The notes: a model not told the origin generated them from the letters alone. Positions 24,400 through 33,758 are shown, counted from the stretch's first letter. The stretch is 64,000 nucleotides of DNA from an uncultured Desulfovibrio sp. (GCF_944324935.1 NZ_CALUYG010000002.1:1-64000); one strand, 5' to 3'. Numbers and translations are program-made.

Positions 24400-25001
24400 G
24401 GCAGTTGCCCCGCAAGGCCCAGTTCGCACATCTTGAGGAAGATGGCCCGTCCCACCCAGGCATCGGTGGCGGCGTAGAGAATCTGGCGTTGCGTCAATTC
24501 GGGCAGGCCCCAGTTGGAGCACTGCGGTCCCTTGGAGATGCGCCAGCCGAAAAGATGCGCCGTCAGGGAGCGCAGCCCCTGGCTGCACATGCGGTTGGCC
24601 CGGGCCATCTGGCCCAGGTCCACACAGCCGGCGGGAGTGAAGGGATGGATCTTGCCGAGCTCCCGCATGTCGTCGCCGATGCCCACGCCGACCTTGAGAT
24701 AGCGGCTGTCGGCCAGCAGATCGGCAAGATAGTCGCCGAAGGGCAGCCAGCCGAGCTGGACGAGGTAGACGGCATCGGCCGTGGCGAGCTGGACGAGGGA
24801 GGGCTGGTTGACGCGGCCCTTGCGGAAGGTGGGCCGGGTCTCCGTGTCAAAACCGATGACCCGTTCGTCGAGGAGCTGGGGCAGGGCGTTGCGCCAGTCC
24901 GCGGGCGTGCGGACAAGGTAGATGGGCCCTTCATAGTGCCGCAGGGGCAGGGCGTTGATCTCTTCGCTGCTCAGGCGGCGGCGCAACTCTTCCAGATTCA
25001 T
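24396..25001 (-). CDS. 3'-5' exonuclease (RNase D/DEDDy type)
   Basis: 201 residues containing one DnaQ-like exonuclease domain. The DEDDy residues can be placed: FDTETRP (Exo I), VGVGIGDDMREL (Exo II) and YAATDAWVG (Exo III, Tyr three residues before Asp). There is no HRDC domain, so it is shorter than RNase D and closer to stand-alone WRN-type exonucleases. It begins 42 bases after mnmE and overlaps the CofD-like gene. A role in RNA end trimming is inferred from its ribosome/tRNA-maturation neighbours. Confidence 0.87.
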   Translation of the reverse strand: MNLEELRRRLSSEEINALPLRHYEGPIYLVRTPADWRNALPQLLDERVIGFDTETRPTFRKGRVNQPSLVQLATADAVYLVQLGWLPFGDYLADLLADSRYLKVGVGIGDDMRELGKIHPFTPAGCVDLGQMARANRMCSQGLRSLTAHLFGWRISKGPQCSNWGLPELTQRQILYAATDAWVGRAIFLKMCELGLAGQLP

Positions 25002-25043
25002 GAAACGGTTCCCGGGGAGGCAGGGGCGCTGGCCCGATGCCGC

Positions 25044-26441
25044 TTATTTGCCGATGCAAAACTGTTCGAAAATGCTGTTCAGCACCTCTTCGGTACTGTT
25101 GCTGCCGGTGACTTCATCCAGACAGGCCGTGGCCGCATCCAGGCGCACGGCACAGCAGTCGTAGGGAGTTTGGGCCAGGATGTCCGCATGGAGGGCATCC
25201 AGCTCCTCCCCGGCCCGCTCCAGGGCGAGGGCCTGCCGGGCATTGGGAGCCAGCCCGTCCTCGGGGGGCGTTTCCGCCGCTCCGGCCAGGATGCCGGCGC
25301 GGAGCAGGGCGGCCAGCTCATCGAGTCCGGCCCCGCTGCGGGCGCAGAGCCGCAGGGCGGGGATATCTCCGGCCCAGCGCGGCGGGAAGACGGCGGGGTC
25401 GCAGAGATCCGCCTTGTTCCAGACCAGCAGGACAGGGATGTCGCCGGCCGTGGCCAGCACTTCGGCGGCGGCCGGTTCGGGACAGACATCCGCCGCCGCG
25501 CCGGCCTCGCCCAGTGCGCCGCCGTCCACCACGAGCAGGATGGCGTCCGCCTGCGCCAGCTTTTCCCGGCTCAGGGCGATGCCCAGATGTTCCACATCTT
25601 CCGCCGTTTCGCGCAGCCCGGCGGTGTCCACCAGGCGGATGGGCAGGCCGTCGAGGTCGCAGCCTTCCTCGATGAAATCCCGCGTCGTGCCGGGGATGTC
25701 GGTGACCAGCGCCCGTCGGCGTCCCAGCAGAGCATTCATCAGGCTGGACTTGCCGGCATTGACCGCTCCGGCCAGCACCACCTGGGCCCCCTGCTGCATG
25801 ACCCGCGCCCGGCGCTGGGCGCGCAGCAGATCCGTCACGGCCTGGCGCACCGTGAGGATGCGCCGGGCAAAGGCGTCCGGGGGCAGGCTTTCCACCTCTT
25901 CTTCGGGAAAGTCCACGGCAAGGCACATCTGGGCGCGCAGGGCGTCCAGCTCCGTACGCAGGGCCCGCACGCGCCGCCCGAGCAGCCCGTCCAGCCGGGA
26001 AAGGCCAAAGCGCACGGCCTCCCGCGAGGGCGCGGCCACGAGCTCCGCCACGGCTTCGGCCTGGCTCAGGTCCATACGGCCGTTGCAGAAGGCGCGGCGG
26101 CTGAATTCGCCGCGCCGCGCCTGCCGGGCCCCGAGCCGCAGGGCGCTTTCCAGCACGGCCTGCACGATGTAGATGCCGCCGTGGCAGTGGATCTCGGCGA
26201 CATCCTCGCCGGTGAAGGTGTGCGGACCGGGCATGAAGACGGCGAGCACATCGTCCAGCGGCTCGCCGTGGCTGTCCAGCACCCGACCGTGATGCAGCCG
26301 CCAGGGGCGGAAATTGACGAAGCCGGAAGAGAGCGGCAGGAAGAGCCGGGCCAGGATCTCCTTGGCGCGCGGGCCGGAGAGACGCACGATGCCGATGCCG
26401 CCCGCTCCCGGCGCCGTGGCCACGGCCGCGATGGTGGTCAT
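25044..26441 (-). CDS. mnmE: tRNA uridine-34 modification GTPase MnmE
   Basis: 465 residues. With MnmG it installs the aminomethyl/carboxymethylaminomethyl group on wobble U34. N-terminal folate-binding domain (GAGGIGIVRLSGPRA), a G domain with GAVNAGKSSLMNALLG, DIPGTTRDF, DTAGLRE and NKADL, and the catalytic C-terminal CIGK. Length is normal. It overlaps jag by four bases. It follows the classical rpmH-rnpA-yidC-jag-mnmE order. Confidence 0.97.
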   Translation of the reverse strand: MTTIAAVATAPGAGGIGIVRLSGPRAKEILARLFLPLSSGFVNFRPWRLHHGRVLDSHGEPLDDVLAVFMPGPHTFTGEDVAEIHCHGGIYIVQAVLESALRLGARQARRGEFSRRAFCNGRMDLSQAEAVAELVAAPSREAVRFGLSRLDGLLGRRVRALRTELDALRAQMCLAVDFPEEEVESLPPDAFARRILTVRQAVTDLLRAQRRARVMQQGAQVVLAGAVNAGKSSLMNALLGRRRALVTDIPGTTRDFIEEGCDLDGLPIRLVDTAGLRETAEDVEHLGIALSREKLAQADAILLVVDGGALGEAGAAADVCPEPAAAEVLATAGDIPVLLVWNKADLCDPAVFPPRWAGDIPALRLCARSGAGLDELAALLRAGILAGAAETPPEDGLAPNARQALALERAGEELDALHADILAQTPYDCCAVRLDAATACLDEVTGSNSTEEVLNSIFEQFCIGK

Positions 26442-27877
26442 GCCCTGTCCTGAGCGGCGTCCTCGCCGGCCGCGGGAGCGATGCCGGCTTCGGCCGGCTG
26501 TTCGGTCGGCTGTTCGGCCGGGGCGTCGGTCGGCGTGGGGGCGTCGGGCGCGGAGCCGGTCGCGTGCGGGGCTTGCGCCGAAGAGGACGCGAAAGACGAA
26601 ACCTCCGGTACGGGGCGTTCCTCCGCGACGAGCGCGGCGCGCCGGCGGTCGTCCCGCTCCGTCTGGGGCTGCCGTTCGCCCTTTTCCGGGCGGCGGCGCA
26701 GGATGACGACCCGCTTGAGCGGCCCGTCCCCGGTGCTGCGGGTCAGCACGTCGTCCATGTCCTGGAGGCAGAGATGGATGACGCGGCGGTGGTAGGAGCT
26801 GAGCGGTCGGGTGGAGTAGGAGCGTCCGGTCTGGCGCACCTTGGCCGCCAGGGCCAGAGCCATGTCGCGCAGTTTTTCTTCCTGCCGCTGCCGGTAGCGG
26901 CCGGCATCGAGCTGGACGCGCACGGCGGCATCCATGCCGCGCGAGACGATGCGCGAGGCAAGATACTGGAGAGCGGCCAGCGTCTGGCCTTCACGGCCGA
27001 TGAGCAGGCCGGAGTCCTCGCCGCAGTCCACGGCCACGCGGATGCGTCCGTCCACGATGTCCACTTCCGGGTCTTCCACGGGCTGGCTCAGCATGGGCCG
27101 GATAAGCTGGCTCACGCACTGGCGGGCAAGCTCCCTGAGGCGATCCTGATCCAGCTCTTCGAGCGCGCGGCGCGGCAGAGAGTCGTCGGCCTCGTCCAGG
27201 TCGTCGTCCGCCGGGGGGCGGCGACGTTCGCGTCCCGCCGCCTTTTCGCCGTTGCGGGGGCGTTCCTGACGGGGAGCGGACTCGGGGCCGTTGCGGCGGC
27301 GCGCACCGGCGTTTTCGGGGGCGGCTTCGGCGGCCTTGTCGTCCGGCTGTGCGGTGTCGGCGCCGGCGGGGACGCCTGGGGCCGTCGTCGCGGGCAGGAG
27401 CGTTTCCTCCCGGGAGGCGATGGCCTTGCGGGGCGGCTTCTGGCCGCGTTCCTCTCCGCGGCGGCCTTCTCGCGGTTCGCCTTCACGGGCGGGGCGCTCT
27501 TCCTCCCGGCCGCGCGAGCGACGACCGGCGCTGCCGTCACGCGACGGAGCGGACCTGGACGCCCGGGCCTCGCGCGCGGGCTGGGGTTTTTCGGTGGATG
27601 CCGCGGGGGCGTCGCCGTCCTCGCTTGCTGTGGGGGCGTCCGGCTCGGGAGCGGCGGGTCGGCTGCCCCGTCCCAGGGCGTTTTCCACCGCTTCGCGCAG
27701 TGCGGCACGCCGGGCGCGCACCTTGGCCTTGCGGGCTCCGACGATGCCGAAGATGCCCGTCTTGGCGTCCTGAATGATCTCTATTTCGAGCTTTTCCCGG
27801 CTGGCATTGTAGTAGGAGCAGGCCTCCGCAATGGCCGCATCGAGCGTCTTGCCGAGAAATTCTTTGAAACCTTCCAT
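26438..27877 (-). CDS. jag: Jag/KhpB RNA-binding protein with long charged linker
   Basis: 479 residues, about twice the usual length. Jag_N domain at residues 1-52 (FLGKTLDAAIAEACSYYNA...DAKTGIFGIVGARKAKV), then about 170 residues of low-complexity Arg/Glu/Pro/Ala linker. A KH domain with GRIRVAVDCGEDSGLLIGRE-type GxxG loop (LIGREGQTL) and an R3H domain (SYSTRPLSSYHRRVIH) follow, with a disordered tail. Known to bind RNA with KhpA and to influence cell-wall elongation in Gram-positives; its role here is inferred. Sits between yidC and mnmE. Confidence 0.92.
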   Translation of the reverse strand: MEGFKEFLGKTLDAAIAEACSYYNASREKLEIEIIQDAKTGIFGIVGARKAKVRARRAALREAVENALGRGSRPAAPEPDAPTASEDGDAPAASTEKPQPAREARASRSAPSRDGSAGRRSRGREEERPAREGEPREGRRGEERGQKPPRKAIASREETLLPATTAPGVPAGADTAQPDDKAAEAAPENAGARRRNGPESAPRQERPRNGEKAAGRERRRPPADDDLDEADDSLPRRALEELDQDRLRELARQCVSQLIRPMLSQPVEDPEVDIVDGRIRVAVDCGEDSGLLIGREGQTLAALQYLASRIVSRGMDAAVRVQLDAGRYRQRQEEKLRDMALALAAKVRQTGRSYSTRPLSSYHRRVIHLCLQDMDDVLTRSTGDGPLKRVVILRRRPEKGERQPQTERDDRRRAALVAEERPVPEVSSFASSSAQAPHATGSAPDAPTPTDAPAEQPTEQPAEAGIAPAAGEDAAQDRA

Positions 27878-27940
27878 AACAACCCCGATAGAGCGGGCGG
27901 CATGGCCGCCCGCCCGGTAGGAACGCAGTGAGTCCGCCGA

Positions 27941-29593
27941 CTAGCTGTCGGCATCAAGCCGTCTGTTCTTGCGATGCATGAGCCCTTGCTGGGCAATGGA
28001 CAGGATGTTGTTGACCAGCCAGTAGAGCACCAGACCGGACGGGAAGCCCAGGAACAGCACCGTGAAGATCAGCGGCAGGAACATCATCACTTTCTGCTGG
28101 GTGGGATCCGTGGGCGGCGGGCTCAGGCGCTGCTGGAGGAACATGGTCAGGCCCATGATGATGGGCGTGATGTAGAAGGGGTCCTTGGCGGAAAGGTCGG
28201 CCAGCCAGAGCTTGTCGGTGAACGGCAGGAACTCGATGAAGGTGGCGTGCCGCAGCTCGATGGAGGTGAGCAGGGCCTGATAGAGGCCGAAGAACACGGG
28301 CAACTGCACAAGGATGGGCACACAGCCGCTGGCGGGATTGACGCCGTAGGTCTTGTAGAGGGCCATGACCTCCTTGTTCATCATCTCCTTGTTGTCCTTG
28401 TACTTCTCGCGGATGCTCATCATCATGGGCTGGAGCTTCTTCATCTTTTCCATGGAAGCGTAGCTCTTGGCCGTGAGCGGCCAGAAGACGGCCTTGATGA
28501 GCACGGTGAGCAGGATGATGGCCAGGCCCCAGTTGTTGACGTACTGATGGAAGAACTCCAGCAGCCAGAGCAGGCCCTTGCCGATGATGCTGAACATGCC
28601 GAGCTCCACGCTGCCGGCCAGCGGCTCGGAGACGTCCATGAGCAGCTTGCGCTTCTTGGGACCGAACCAGTAGGAGGCTTCGAGCTCGGCGGTCTTGCCG
28701 GGGGTGAGCTGGATGTCCTGCTCTTCCACGGCCACGCGGTAGACGCCGCCGCGCAGCAGGCCCTTGACCGTGACGTTCTCCGTGTTGCCGGGCAGGATGG
28801 CCGACAGGAAATAAGTGCTCATGGGGCCGGCCCAGCTCACGTTGCCGGTGGCGGTGACGCCCCTGGTCAGATCCTCGGCGTCGCTTTCCTGCCCGAGGGA
28901 ATTGTCCAGGTACCAGGCGATGCGCATGGCGTCGTACTGGCCGCCGCCGGCATTGCTGGCGTCGGAGGCCACGGTGTAGGCCACGCGCGAGCTGCGCGTC
29001 TGGTCGCCCAGCGGGGAGAGGCTGGTCTTTTCCCGGATAAGATAGCTGTCGGCGCTGAACTGCAGCTCACGCACCACGCGCAGGCCGTTGACTTCCCCCA
29101 CGAGGCGCAGCACGGCGCTCTGACCGGCGCTCAGCGGGCCCCGCGGTTCGGCCTCCACAGCCCACTGGCCGAGGCTCCAGGAGGCAGCGCCGTCGATGAC
29201 GAGCCCCAGCGGGGCGGATTCGGCGGTGGTGGCGTCAACCAGGTTGACCAGGGGCGAATCGGGCTGGATGGTGGCCGAATAGTGCTTCAGGCGGAAGGAG
29301 CGCACCACCCCGCCGCCGCTGTGGATGACCGCCTCGTACAGCGGCGTGGACACGACGATGTCCCGCCCGGGGACCGGGGCAAAGACCGTGAGCGGCACGG
29401 ACGTACGGGCCTTGTCGGCTTCGGCCTTCTCCTGCCGGGCCTTGTCGGCCTCGGCCTGCTGCTGCGCGGCCACTTCGGGATCGGGCTTGGCTATCCAGCC
29501 CATGTATTCCGCAAAGAAGCTCCAGCCGAAAAGGATGGCAAGGCAGAGGACGATGGCCAGAGCGAGATTTTTGCTGCTGCTAGTTTCTTGCAT
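27941..29593 (-). CDS. yidC: membrane protein insertase YidC
   Basis: 550 residues, Gram-negative type: an N-terminal helix ([22 protein letters not shown]), a large periplasmic beta domain, then the five-helix insertase core with [20 protein letters not shown] and [24 protein letters not shown] 29593 was chosen with GGAGAA upstream; an extension to 29659 would run through yidD and is rejected. It overlaps yidD by 14 bases. Confidence 0.96.
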   Translation of the reverse strand: MQETSSSKNLALAIVLCLAILFGWSFFAEYMGWIAKPDPEVAAQQQAEADKARQEKAEADKARTSVPLTVFAPVPGRDIVVSTPLYEAVIHSGGGVVRSFRLKHYSATIQPDSPLVNLVDATTAESAPLGLVIDGAASWSLGQWAVEAEPRGPLSAGQSAVLRLVGEVNGLRVVRELQFSADSYLIREKTSLSPLGDQTRSSRVAYTVASDASNAGGGQYDAMRIAWYLDNSLGQESDAEDLTRGVTATGNVSWAGPMSTYFLSAILPGNTENVTVKGLLRGGVYRVAVEEQDIQLTPGKTAELEASYWFGPKKRKLLMDVSEPLAGSVELGMFSIIGKGLLWLLEFFHQYVNNWGLAIILLTVLIKAVFWPLTAKSYASMEKMKKLQPMMMSIREKYKDNKEMMNKEVMALYKTYGVNPASGCVPILVQLPVFFGLYQALLTSIELRHATFIEFLPFTDKLWLADLSAKDPFYITPIIMGLTMFLQQRLSPPPTDPTQQKVMMFLPLIFTVLFLGFPSGLVLYWLVNNILSIAQQGLMHRKNRRLDADS

Positions 29594-29873
29594 CGGGAGT
29601 GGTTCTCCTGTGAGGGACAGGTTCCGCGGGTCGCGGGGGCACGGGGGGTACTGGGTCATAGCCTGATCCGCCCCAGGGGTGACAGCGCGCCAGACGGCGC
29701 AACGTCAGCCACCCGCCGCGCAACAGTCCGTGGCGGGCGATCGCCTCGATGGCATAGGCGGAACAGGTGGGAACGAATCGACAGGAGGGGGGCAGCAACG
29801 GCGAAAGGCACAGCTGATAGAGACGGATGGGCAGCACGGCCGCGCGGCGCAGCGCCGTTTTCAGGGGCAGCAT
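29580..29873 (-). CDS. yidD: membrane protein insertion efficiency factor YidD
   Basis: 97 residues. [24 protein letters not shown] and [28 protein letters not shown] are the invariant YidD motifs. Its tail is Pro/Arg-rich. It overlaps both rnpA and yidC, the usual operon packing. Confidence 0.95.
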   Translation of the reverse strand: MLPLKTALRRAAVLPIRLYQLCLSPLLPPSCRFVPTCSAYAIEAIARHGLLRGGWLTLRRLARCHPWGGSGYDPVPPVPPRPAEPVPHRRTTPDARN

Positions 29874-30259
29874 GCTACTGTCTCCTGGGACTGTTCCCGC
29901 TGTTTGCGCTGCTGCCGGCGGAGCAGCGGCTCCAGCTCGGCGCTCACCAGGGCAAGGTCCAGACAGGATCGTCCGGCGTGCTTCTTGGCCACGGTTACAA
30001 TGTCGCTATCAGACGGCAAAAGAGCCTGGTGCAGGCGATAGAATTCCCGCAGCAGGCGCTTGAGTCGATTACGCGTCACGGCATTGCCGACCTTGCGTGA
30101 AACAGCCATCCCGACGCGCGTGATGCCGCTGCCGGGACGAGGGAATATGAAGAGGATGAAATTCCCGGTGTGATGGCGTCTTCCCTGCTCATAACAGAGG
30201 GCGTAATCCGCATGTCTGCGGACCCGCCCCTCCTTCGGCAGTTGCTGGCGTGCCATCAT
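29861..30259 (-). CDS. rnpA: ribonuclease P protein component
   Basis: Protein subunit of RNase P for tRNA 5' processing. About 132 residues from ATG 30259 (an ATG at 30256 and a TTG at 30277 are alternatives; none has a strong ribosome site). The RNA-binding motif [24 protein letters not shown] is intact. Lies 38 bases after rpmH and overlaps yidD by 13 bases. Confidence 0.93.
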   Translation of the reverse strand: MMARQQLPKEGRVRRHADYALCYEQGRRHHTGNFILFIFPRPGSGITRVGMAVSRKVGNAVTRNRLKRLLREFYRLHQALLPSDSDIVTVAKKHAGRSCLDLALVSAELEPLLRRQQRKQREQSQETVACCP

Positions 30260-30297
30260 GGCGTTTGCGTACGGCAAGGGCCTGCCCCGCCGCGGGT

Positions 30298-30432
30298 CTA
30301 GGCGCTCAGCTGCTTACGGCCCTTGGCGCGACGGCGACGCAGGACGGCGCGACCGCTGGCGGTAGCCATGCGGGCACGGAAACCATGCGTACGGGCACGA
30401 CGGATTTTGCTGGGCTGGTACGTTCTTTTCAT
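30298..30432 (-). CDS. rpmH: 50S ribosomal protein L34
   Basis: 44 residues: [20 protein letters not shown] to the basic C-terminus, complete L34. AAGGAG lies just upstream of ATG 30432. First gene of the rpmH-rnpA-yidD-yidC-jag-mnmE run. dnaA is not next to it here. Confidence 0.97.
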   Translation of the reverse strand: MKRTYQPSKIRRARTHGFRARMATASGRAVLRRRRAKGRKQLSA

Positions 30433-30572
30433 GGTCGAATCTCCTTTCGTGAAGCGGCTGCGGACTAGGGGCAGACAGCCCGGCGCGAAATGGGCGCATT
30501 CAGGCGGAAATGTGTCCGCACGGCAGATTGTGCCTGCCGGAACGGGCCGCAGGCAAGACATTGGAAAAATCG

Positions 30573-30601
30573 TTCATACATGGCATGGCGCGGTTCGTCA
30601 A
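30573..30601 (-). promoter_or_regulatory. sigma70 promoter of the rpmH operon
   Basis: On the minus strand: TTGACG, 17-base spacer, TATGAA. Gives a leader of about 135 bases before rpmH, which is common for this ribosomal operon. Confidence 0.55.
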
Positions 30602-30631
30602 GTCCTCCGGCCGCGTGCCGCCCGCGTCGCC

Positions 30632-31489
30632 TTACCCGCCGCTGCGGGCGGTCATGCCGTTTTGTACGCCCATCATGGCCGCCGTCCCCTGCGTCCCCTG
30701 AAGGGTGGGCATGGGCTGCGCGGCCGCCGACCCGGGCAGGGGCGGCAAGGGCGTTCCCGGGACGGTCTGCGGGCTGTACACGTCGGCGGGGCCGCCGGCC
30801 GGGACGGGGGCCGCCGGGACCAGCACAGGCGCGGGAGTCGGCCGCGCCACGGCGGGTGCGGCCGGGACAGGTGGCGTCATGGCCGTGCCGGTGGCCGCGC
30901 CGGGGGGCAGGGAGCCCGCCGGGATGATGGCCGGGACGGGCTGCGCGTCATACATGCCGAGCCCGGAGACCGGCGGCGTGCCGGGTACGGGAGCCCAGGG
31001 GCCGCCGGAAACGGGAGCCACGGGGCGCGGCACTTCCGTCGTGACGGCGATGCCGCCCGATCTGCGGCGCGAGGTCTGTTCAATGGGCACGCTGCCCGAG
31101 CTGACCGTGCCGCCGCTGCGCGCGGCCGGTTTGCGCAGCGAGGTGGAACCGGCATCCCCGGGGGCCTTCTGGGTGCGCACGGCGGACGAGGACTGGCGGC
31201 TCGTCCGGCGGCGCGTTGAGGCCCGCCGGGTCGTGGCTTTTTCTTCAGGGACGAGCAGGGGGTGGGAGGCAGGGTCCACGAAGGGCAGCCCGCCCATGCG
31301 GATCTGGCGCGGCTGCGCCACGGAAAGCCAGTAGAGTCGGGCCCCCCCGTAATCCTTCCAGTCCTGTACGCGCTGGTTGATGTCGATGGAGCCGGAGTCC
31401 CGTGTCAGGCTGGCGGCGGCGACCGTCAGCGGGACTGCCGTCATGCCGAGCAGGCAGGCAAGGCCAAGCGGGAGAAAGGTATGGCGCAT
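30632..31489 (-). CDS. secreted Pro/Ala-rich protein of unknown function
   Basis: 285 residues with a clear signal peptide (MRHTFLPLGLACLLGMTAVPLTVAAA). A short conserved-looking region follows (DINQRVQDWKDYGGARLYWL...QIRMGGLPFVDP), then Arg/Ser-rich and Pro/Ala/Gly/Val-rich low complexity to the end. No domain recognised. AGGAG precedes ATG 31489. The upstream region carries a good sigma28 (FliA-type) promoter match, and flagellar genes begin 2.3 kb away, so a motility link is possible but unproven. Confidence 0.72.
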   Translation of the reverse strand: MRHTFLPLGLACLLGMTAVPLTVAAASLTRDSGSIDINQRVQDWKDYGGARLYWLSVAQPRQIRMGGLPFVDPASHPLLVPEEKATTRRASTRRRTSRQSSSAVRTQKAPGDAGSTSLRKPAARSGGTVSSGSVPIEQTSRRRSGGIAVTTEVPRPVAPVSGGPWAPVPGTPPVSGLGMYDAQPVPAIIPAGSLPPGAATGTAMTPPVPAAPAVARPTPAPVLVPAAPVPAGGPADVYSPQTVPGTPLPPLPGSAAAQPMPTLQGTQGTAAMMGVQNGMTARSGG

Positions 31490-31512
31490 GGAATGTCACT
31501 CCTCTTGCGTAA

Positions 31513-31539
31513 CGATCGGCAGGTACGCGCTAAACATTA
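31513..31539 (-). promoter_or_regulatory. sigma28-like (FliA) promoter of the secreted protein
   Basis: On the minus strand: TAATGTTT, exactly 11 bases, GCCGATCG, against the consensus TAAAGTTT-N11-GCCGATAA (13 of 16 positions). Located 24 bases before the ATG at 31489. Confidence 0.55.
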
Positions 31540-31696
31540 GTGCCGTCGCCGCGGAGAAGCAAGTATTTTCGACGGATGGGAGAAAAATGCCCGGCGTTCC
31601 GTTCAGGGAGGCCGGCCTTGACAGAATCGTTTGCCTTGGGCCAAGCTGACAGGCAGCCGTCAGCAGGCGTCCATGAACCAGCAGCCAGGAGAGCCT

Positions 31697-32263
31697 ATGC
31701 TTCACGCATCCCCCGACGAGATCCCGCGGCCCTGCATCAGCATCATCGGCATGGCCGGCGCGGGCAAGTCCACGGTGGGGCAGGCGCTGGCGCAGACGCT
31801 CGGCTGGGCGTTCATGGACAGCGACTATCTTATGGAAGCGCTCTACGGCAGCCGTTTGCAGGGCGTGACGGATGAGCTCTCCAAGGAGGCTTTCCTTGAT
31901 CTGGAGGCCTGTGTGGTGGGCAGCGTGCGCGCTGCGCGAACAGTGCTGGCCACGGGGGGCAGCGTCGTGTACCGGGAGGCGGCCATGCGCCATCTGGCCT
32001 CGCTGGGGCCGGTGGTGCATCTGGAAGTTCCCCTTGCCCTTATCGAAGAGCGCATCGCCCGCAATCCCGAGCGCGGGCTGGCCATCGCGCCGGGGCAGAC
32101 CCTGCGCGGGCTTTACGAGGAACGGGAAGCCCTGTACCGCCGTTATGCCGATGTATGCTGCCCCGCCGAGGGGCGCACGCCCCAGCAGTGCGCGGAGTGG
32201 ATACGGGACCGGCTGACGGAAGACGGGCGTCTGACGCGCGGGCCGCAGCGGACGGCGCGCTGA
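31697..32263 (+). CDS. shikimate kinase-like P-loop kinase
   Basis: 188 residues. Walker A GMAGAGKSTVGQALA, the DxD-like DSDYLMEALYG, and ATGGSVVYREAAMRHLASLG place it in the shikimate kinase family. The usual third Gly of the GGG substrate motif is Ser here. LEVPLALIEERI and the lid-region NPERGLAIAPGQTLRGLYEEREALYR fit. ATG 31697 is chosen because CCAGGAGAG lies 5 bases upstream; in-frame ATGs at 31631 and 31673 are weaker. If it is the only such kinase in the genome it is AroK/AroL; otherwise its substrate may differ. Confidence 0.78.
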   Translation: MLHASPDEIPRPCISIIGMAGAGKSTVGQALAQTLGWAFMDSDYLMEALYGSRLQGVTDELSKEAFLDLEACVVGSVRAARTVLATGGSVVYREAAMRHLASLGPVVHLEVPLALIEERIARNPERGLAIAPGQTLRGLYEEREALYRRYADVCCPAEGRTPQQCAEWIRDRLTEDGRLTRGPQRTAR

Positions 32264-32314
32264 CGCGCGCGGCCGGGCCGTCAGTTTGCGGTCGGGCGCC
32301 TACGGGAGATGGAC

Positions 32315-33715
32315 ATGCCGGTTCTCAGGGAGCATCGCTCGCTTCTGGTGGCCATGTGCGCCGCCCAGTTTTTCATGCCGTTCATGATGGCCGGCGTCAA
32401 TGCCGTGCTGCCCCCGCTGGGGGAGAGCCTCGGGGCGAGCGCCCGTGAGCTCAGCCTCGTGGGCGCGGTCTACTCCCTGGGGCTCGTCATCTTCCAGCTG
32501 GCCGGCGGCACGCTGGGGGATATTTTCGGCCGCCGCCGGGTCTTCCTGGCGGGCATGGGCATTTTCGGCTGTACGAGCATCGTGCTCGGCTTTGTCGGCA
32601 ACATGACGCTGTTCATCGTGCTGCGCCTTGTGCAGGGCACAGGCTGCGCCCTGCTCAGCTCCTGCAGTCTGGCCCTGCTCGTTTCGGCCGCTCCGGCCGA
32701 ACTGCGGGCCAGCTATCTCGGCATCAGCAGTGCGGCCGTGTATGCGGGCATCGCCTGCGGTCCGCCGCTGGCGGGCCTTATCGCCGGCTGGCTGGGCTGG
32801 CCCTGGCTGTTCTGGCTGACGGGGCTCGCCGCCCTGGGGGCCATGCTCATCACGGTCTTCCGCGTGCGGATGGAATGGCGTCCGGCCAGAGGGGAACATT
32901 TCGATACGTCGGGCTGCCTCATTTACGGCTGCTGCATGGCGGCCCTGACCATCGGCGCGTCCGAGCTGGCCGACTATCCCCGCATCGGCGCGGGCATGCT
33001 GGCCCTGTGGGCGGCGCTGGTCGTCGTCCTCTGTCTGCGGGAGCTGCGCACGGCCTTCCCGCTGCTCGACGTGCGCATGCTGGCCCGCAACCGGGTGGCC
33101 AGTCTGTCGCTGGTGGCGGCCTTCATCAATTATTGCTCCTTTTTCGGCATGCTCTTCTTTTTCAGCCTCTACCTGCAAATGGGGCGCGGCATGAGCGTGC
33201 AGCAGACCGGCCTTGTGCTGGCCATGCAGGCGCTGGTTCAGGCGCTTTCCAGTCCGCTGGCCGCCAGACTCTGCAGTCGCTGGCAGGAGGGCCATGTCTG
33301 CACGCTGGGCACGGTGCTTTGCGGCTGCGGCCTGCTGCTGGCGGCCTTTCTGCGGCTGGACTCGACGCTGCTGCTCATCTTCTGCTCACAGGTGCTTTTG
33401 GGGATCGGCGTCAGCTTTTTCGCCATCTCCAATACGGCCATCATCATGGAAAGCGCCGGGGAGAAGAACGTGGGCCGCGCCTCCGGCCTGGTGGGCATGG
33501 TGCGCACGGCGGGCATGCTCTGCAATATGGTCATCATCACGCTGACGCTCAGCCTCTTTTTGGGGCATGCGCCGGTGGGGCCCGACAACATGCCGCAGTT
33601 CCTCCAGGCCATGCGGACGGACATGATCCTTTTCGGCCTGCTCAACCTGCTCGCCGTCACCTGCACCCTGGCCCGCAACGGCAGCCGGAAGGACGACCGG
33701 GGAGAGAGCGTGTAA
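32315..33715 (+). CDS. MFS drug-resistance-type exporter (DHA2-like)
   Basis: 466 residues, 13-14 hydrophobic helices. MFS motif A appears as GGTLGDIFGRRRVFLAGM and motif C-like glycine/proline as YAGIACGPPLAGLIAG, typical of drug/H+ antiporters. ATG 32315 has GGGAG 7 bases upstream; ATG 32309 is also in frame but overlaps the site. It follows the kinase by about 50 bases and may be co-transcribed. The substrate cannot be told. Confidence 0.85.
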   Translation: MPVLREHRSLLVAMCAAQFFMPFMMAGVNAVLPPLGESLGASARELSLVGAVYSLGLVIFQLAGGTLGDIFGRRRVFLAGMGIFGCTSIVLGFVGNMTLFIVLRLVQGTGCALLSSCSLALLVSAAPAELRASYLGISSAAVYAGIACGPPLAGLIAGWLGWPWLFWLTGLAALGAMLITVFRVRMEWRPARGEHFDTSGCLIYGCCMAALTIGASELADYPRIGAGMLALWAALVVVLCLRELRTAFPLLDVRMLARNRVASLSLVAAFINYCSFFGMLFFFSLYLQMGRGMSVQQTGLVLAMQALVQALSSPLAARLCSRWQEGHVCTLGTVLCGCGLLLAAFLRLDSTLLLIFCSQVLLGIGVSFFAISNTAIIMESAGEKNVGRASGLVGMVRTAGMLCNMVIITLTLSLFLGHAPVGPDNMPQFLQAMRTDMILFGLLNLLAVTCTLARNGSRKDDRGESV

Positions 33716-33731
33716 TCTTTTCGGGTTTCTC

Positions 33732-33758
33732 TAAAGTAATCATGTACGCGGTCGAAAA
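33732..33758 (+). promoter_or_regulatory. sigma28-like (FliA) promoter before the flgM pair
   Basis: TAAAGTAA, exactly 11 bases, GTCGAAAA, against TAAAGTTT-N11-GCCGATAA (12 of 16). It lies 28 bases before ATG 33786. Late-class control of flgM is normal in flagellar systems. Confidence 0.55.

Noticed and set aside
24405..26453. 682-residue plus-strand open frame
   Set aside because: Antisense to the exonuclease and mnmE, both of which have clear family motifs.
27974..30100. 708-residue plus-strand open frame
   Set aside because: Antisense to yidC, yidD and rnpA; His/Gly/Ala-rich composition is typical of a high-GC shadow.
30298..30632. Replication origin near rpmH
   Set aside because: No dnaA or dnaN next to rpmH and no cluster of DnaA boxes noticed.
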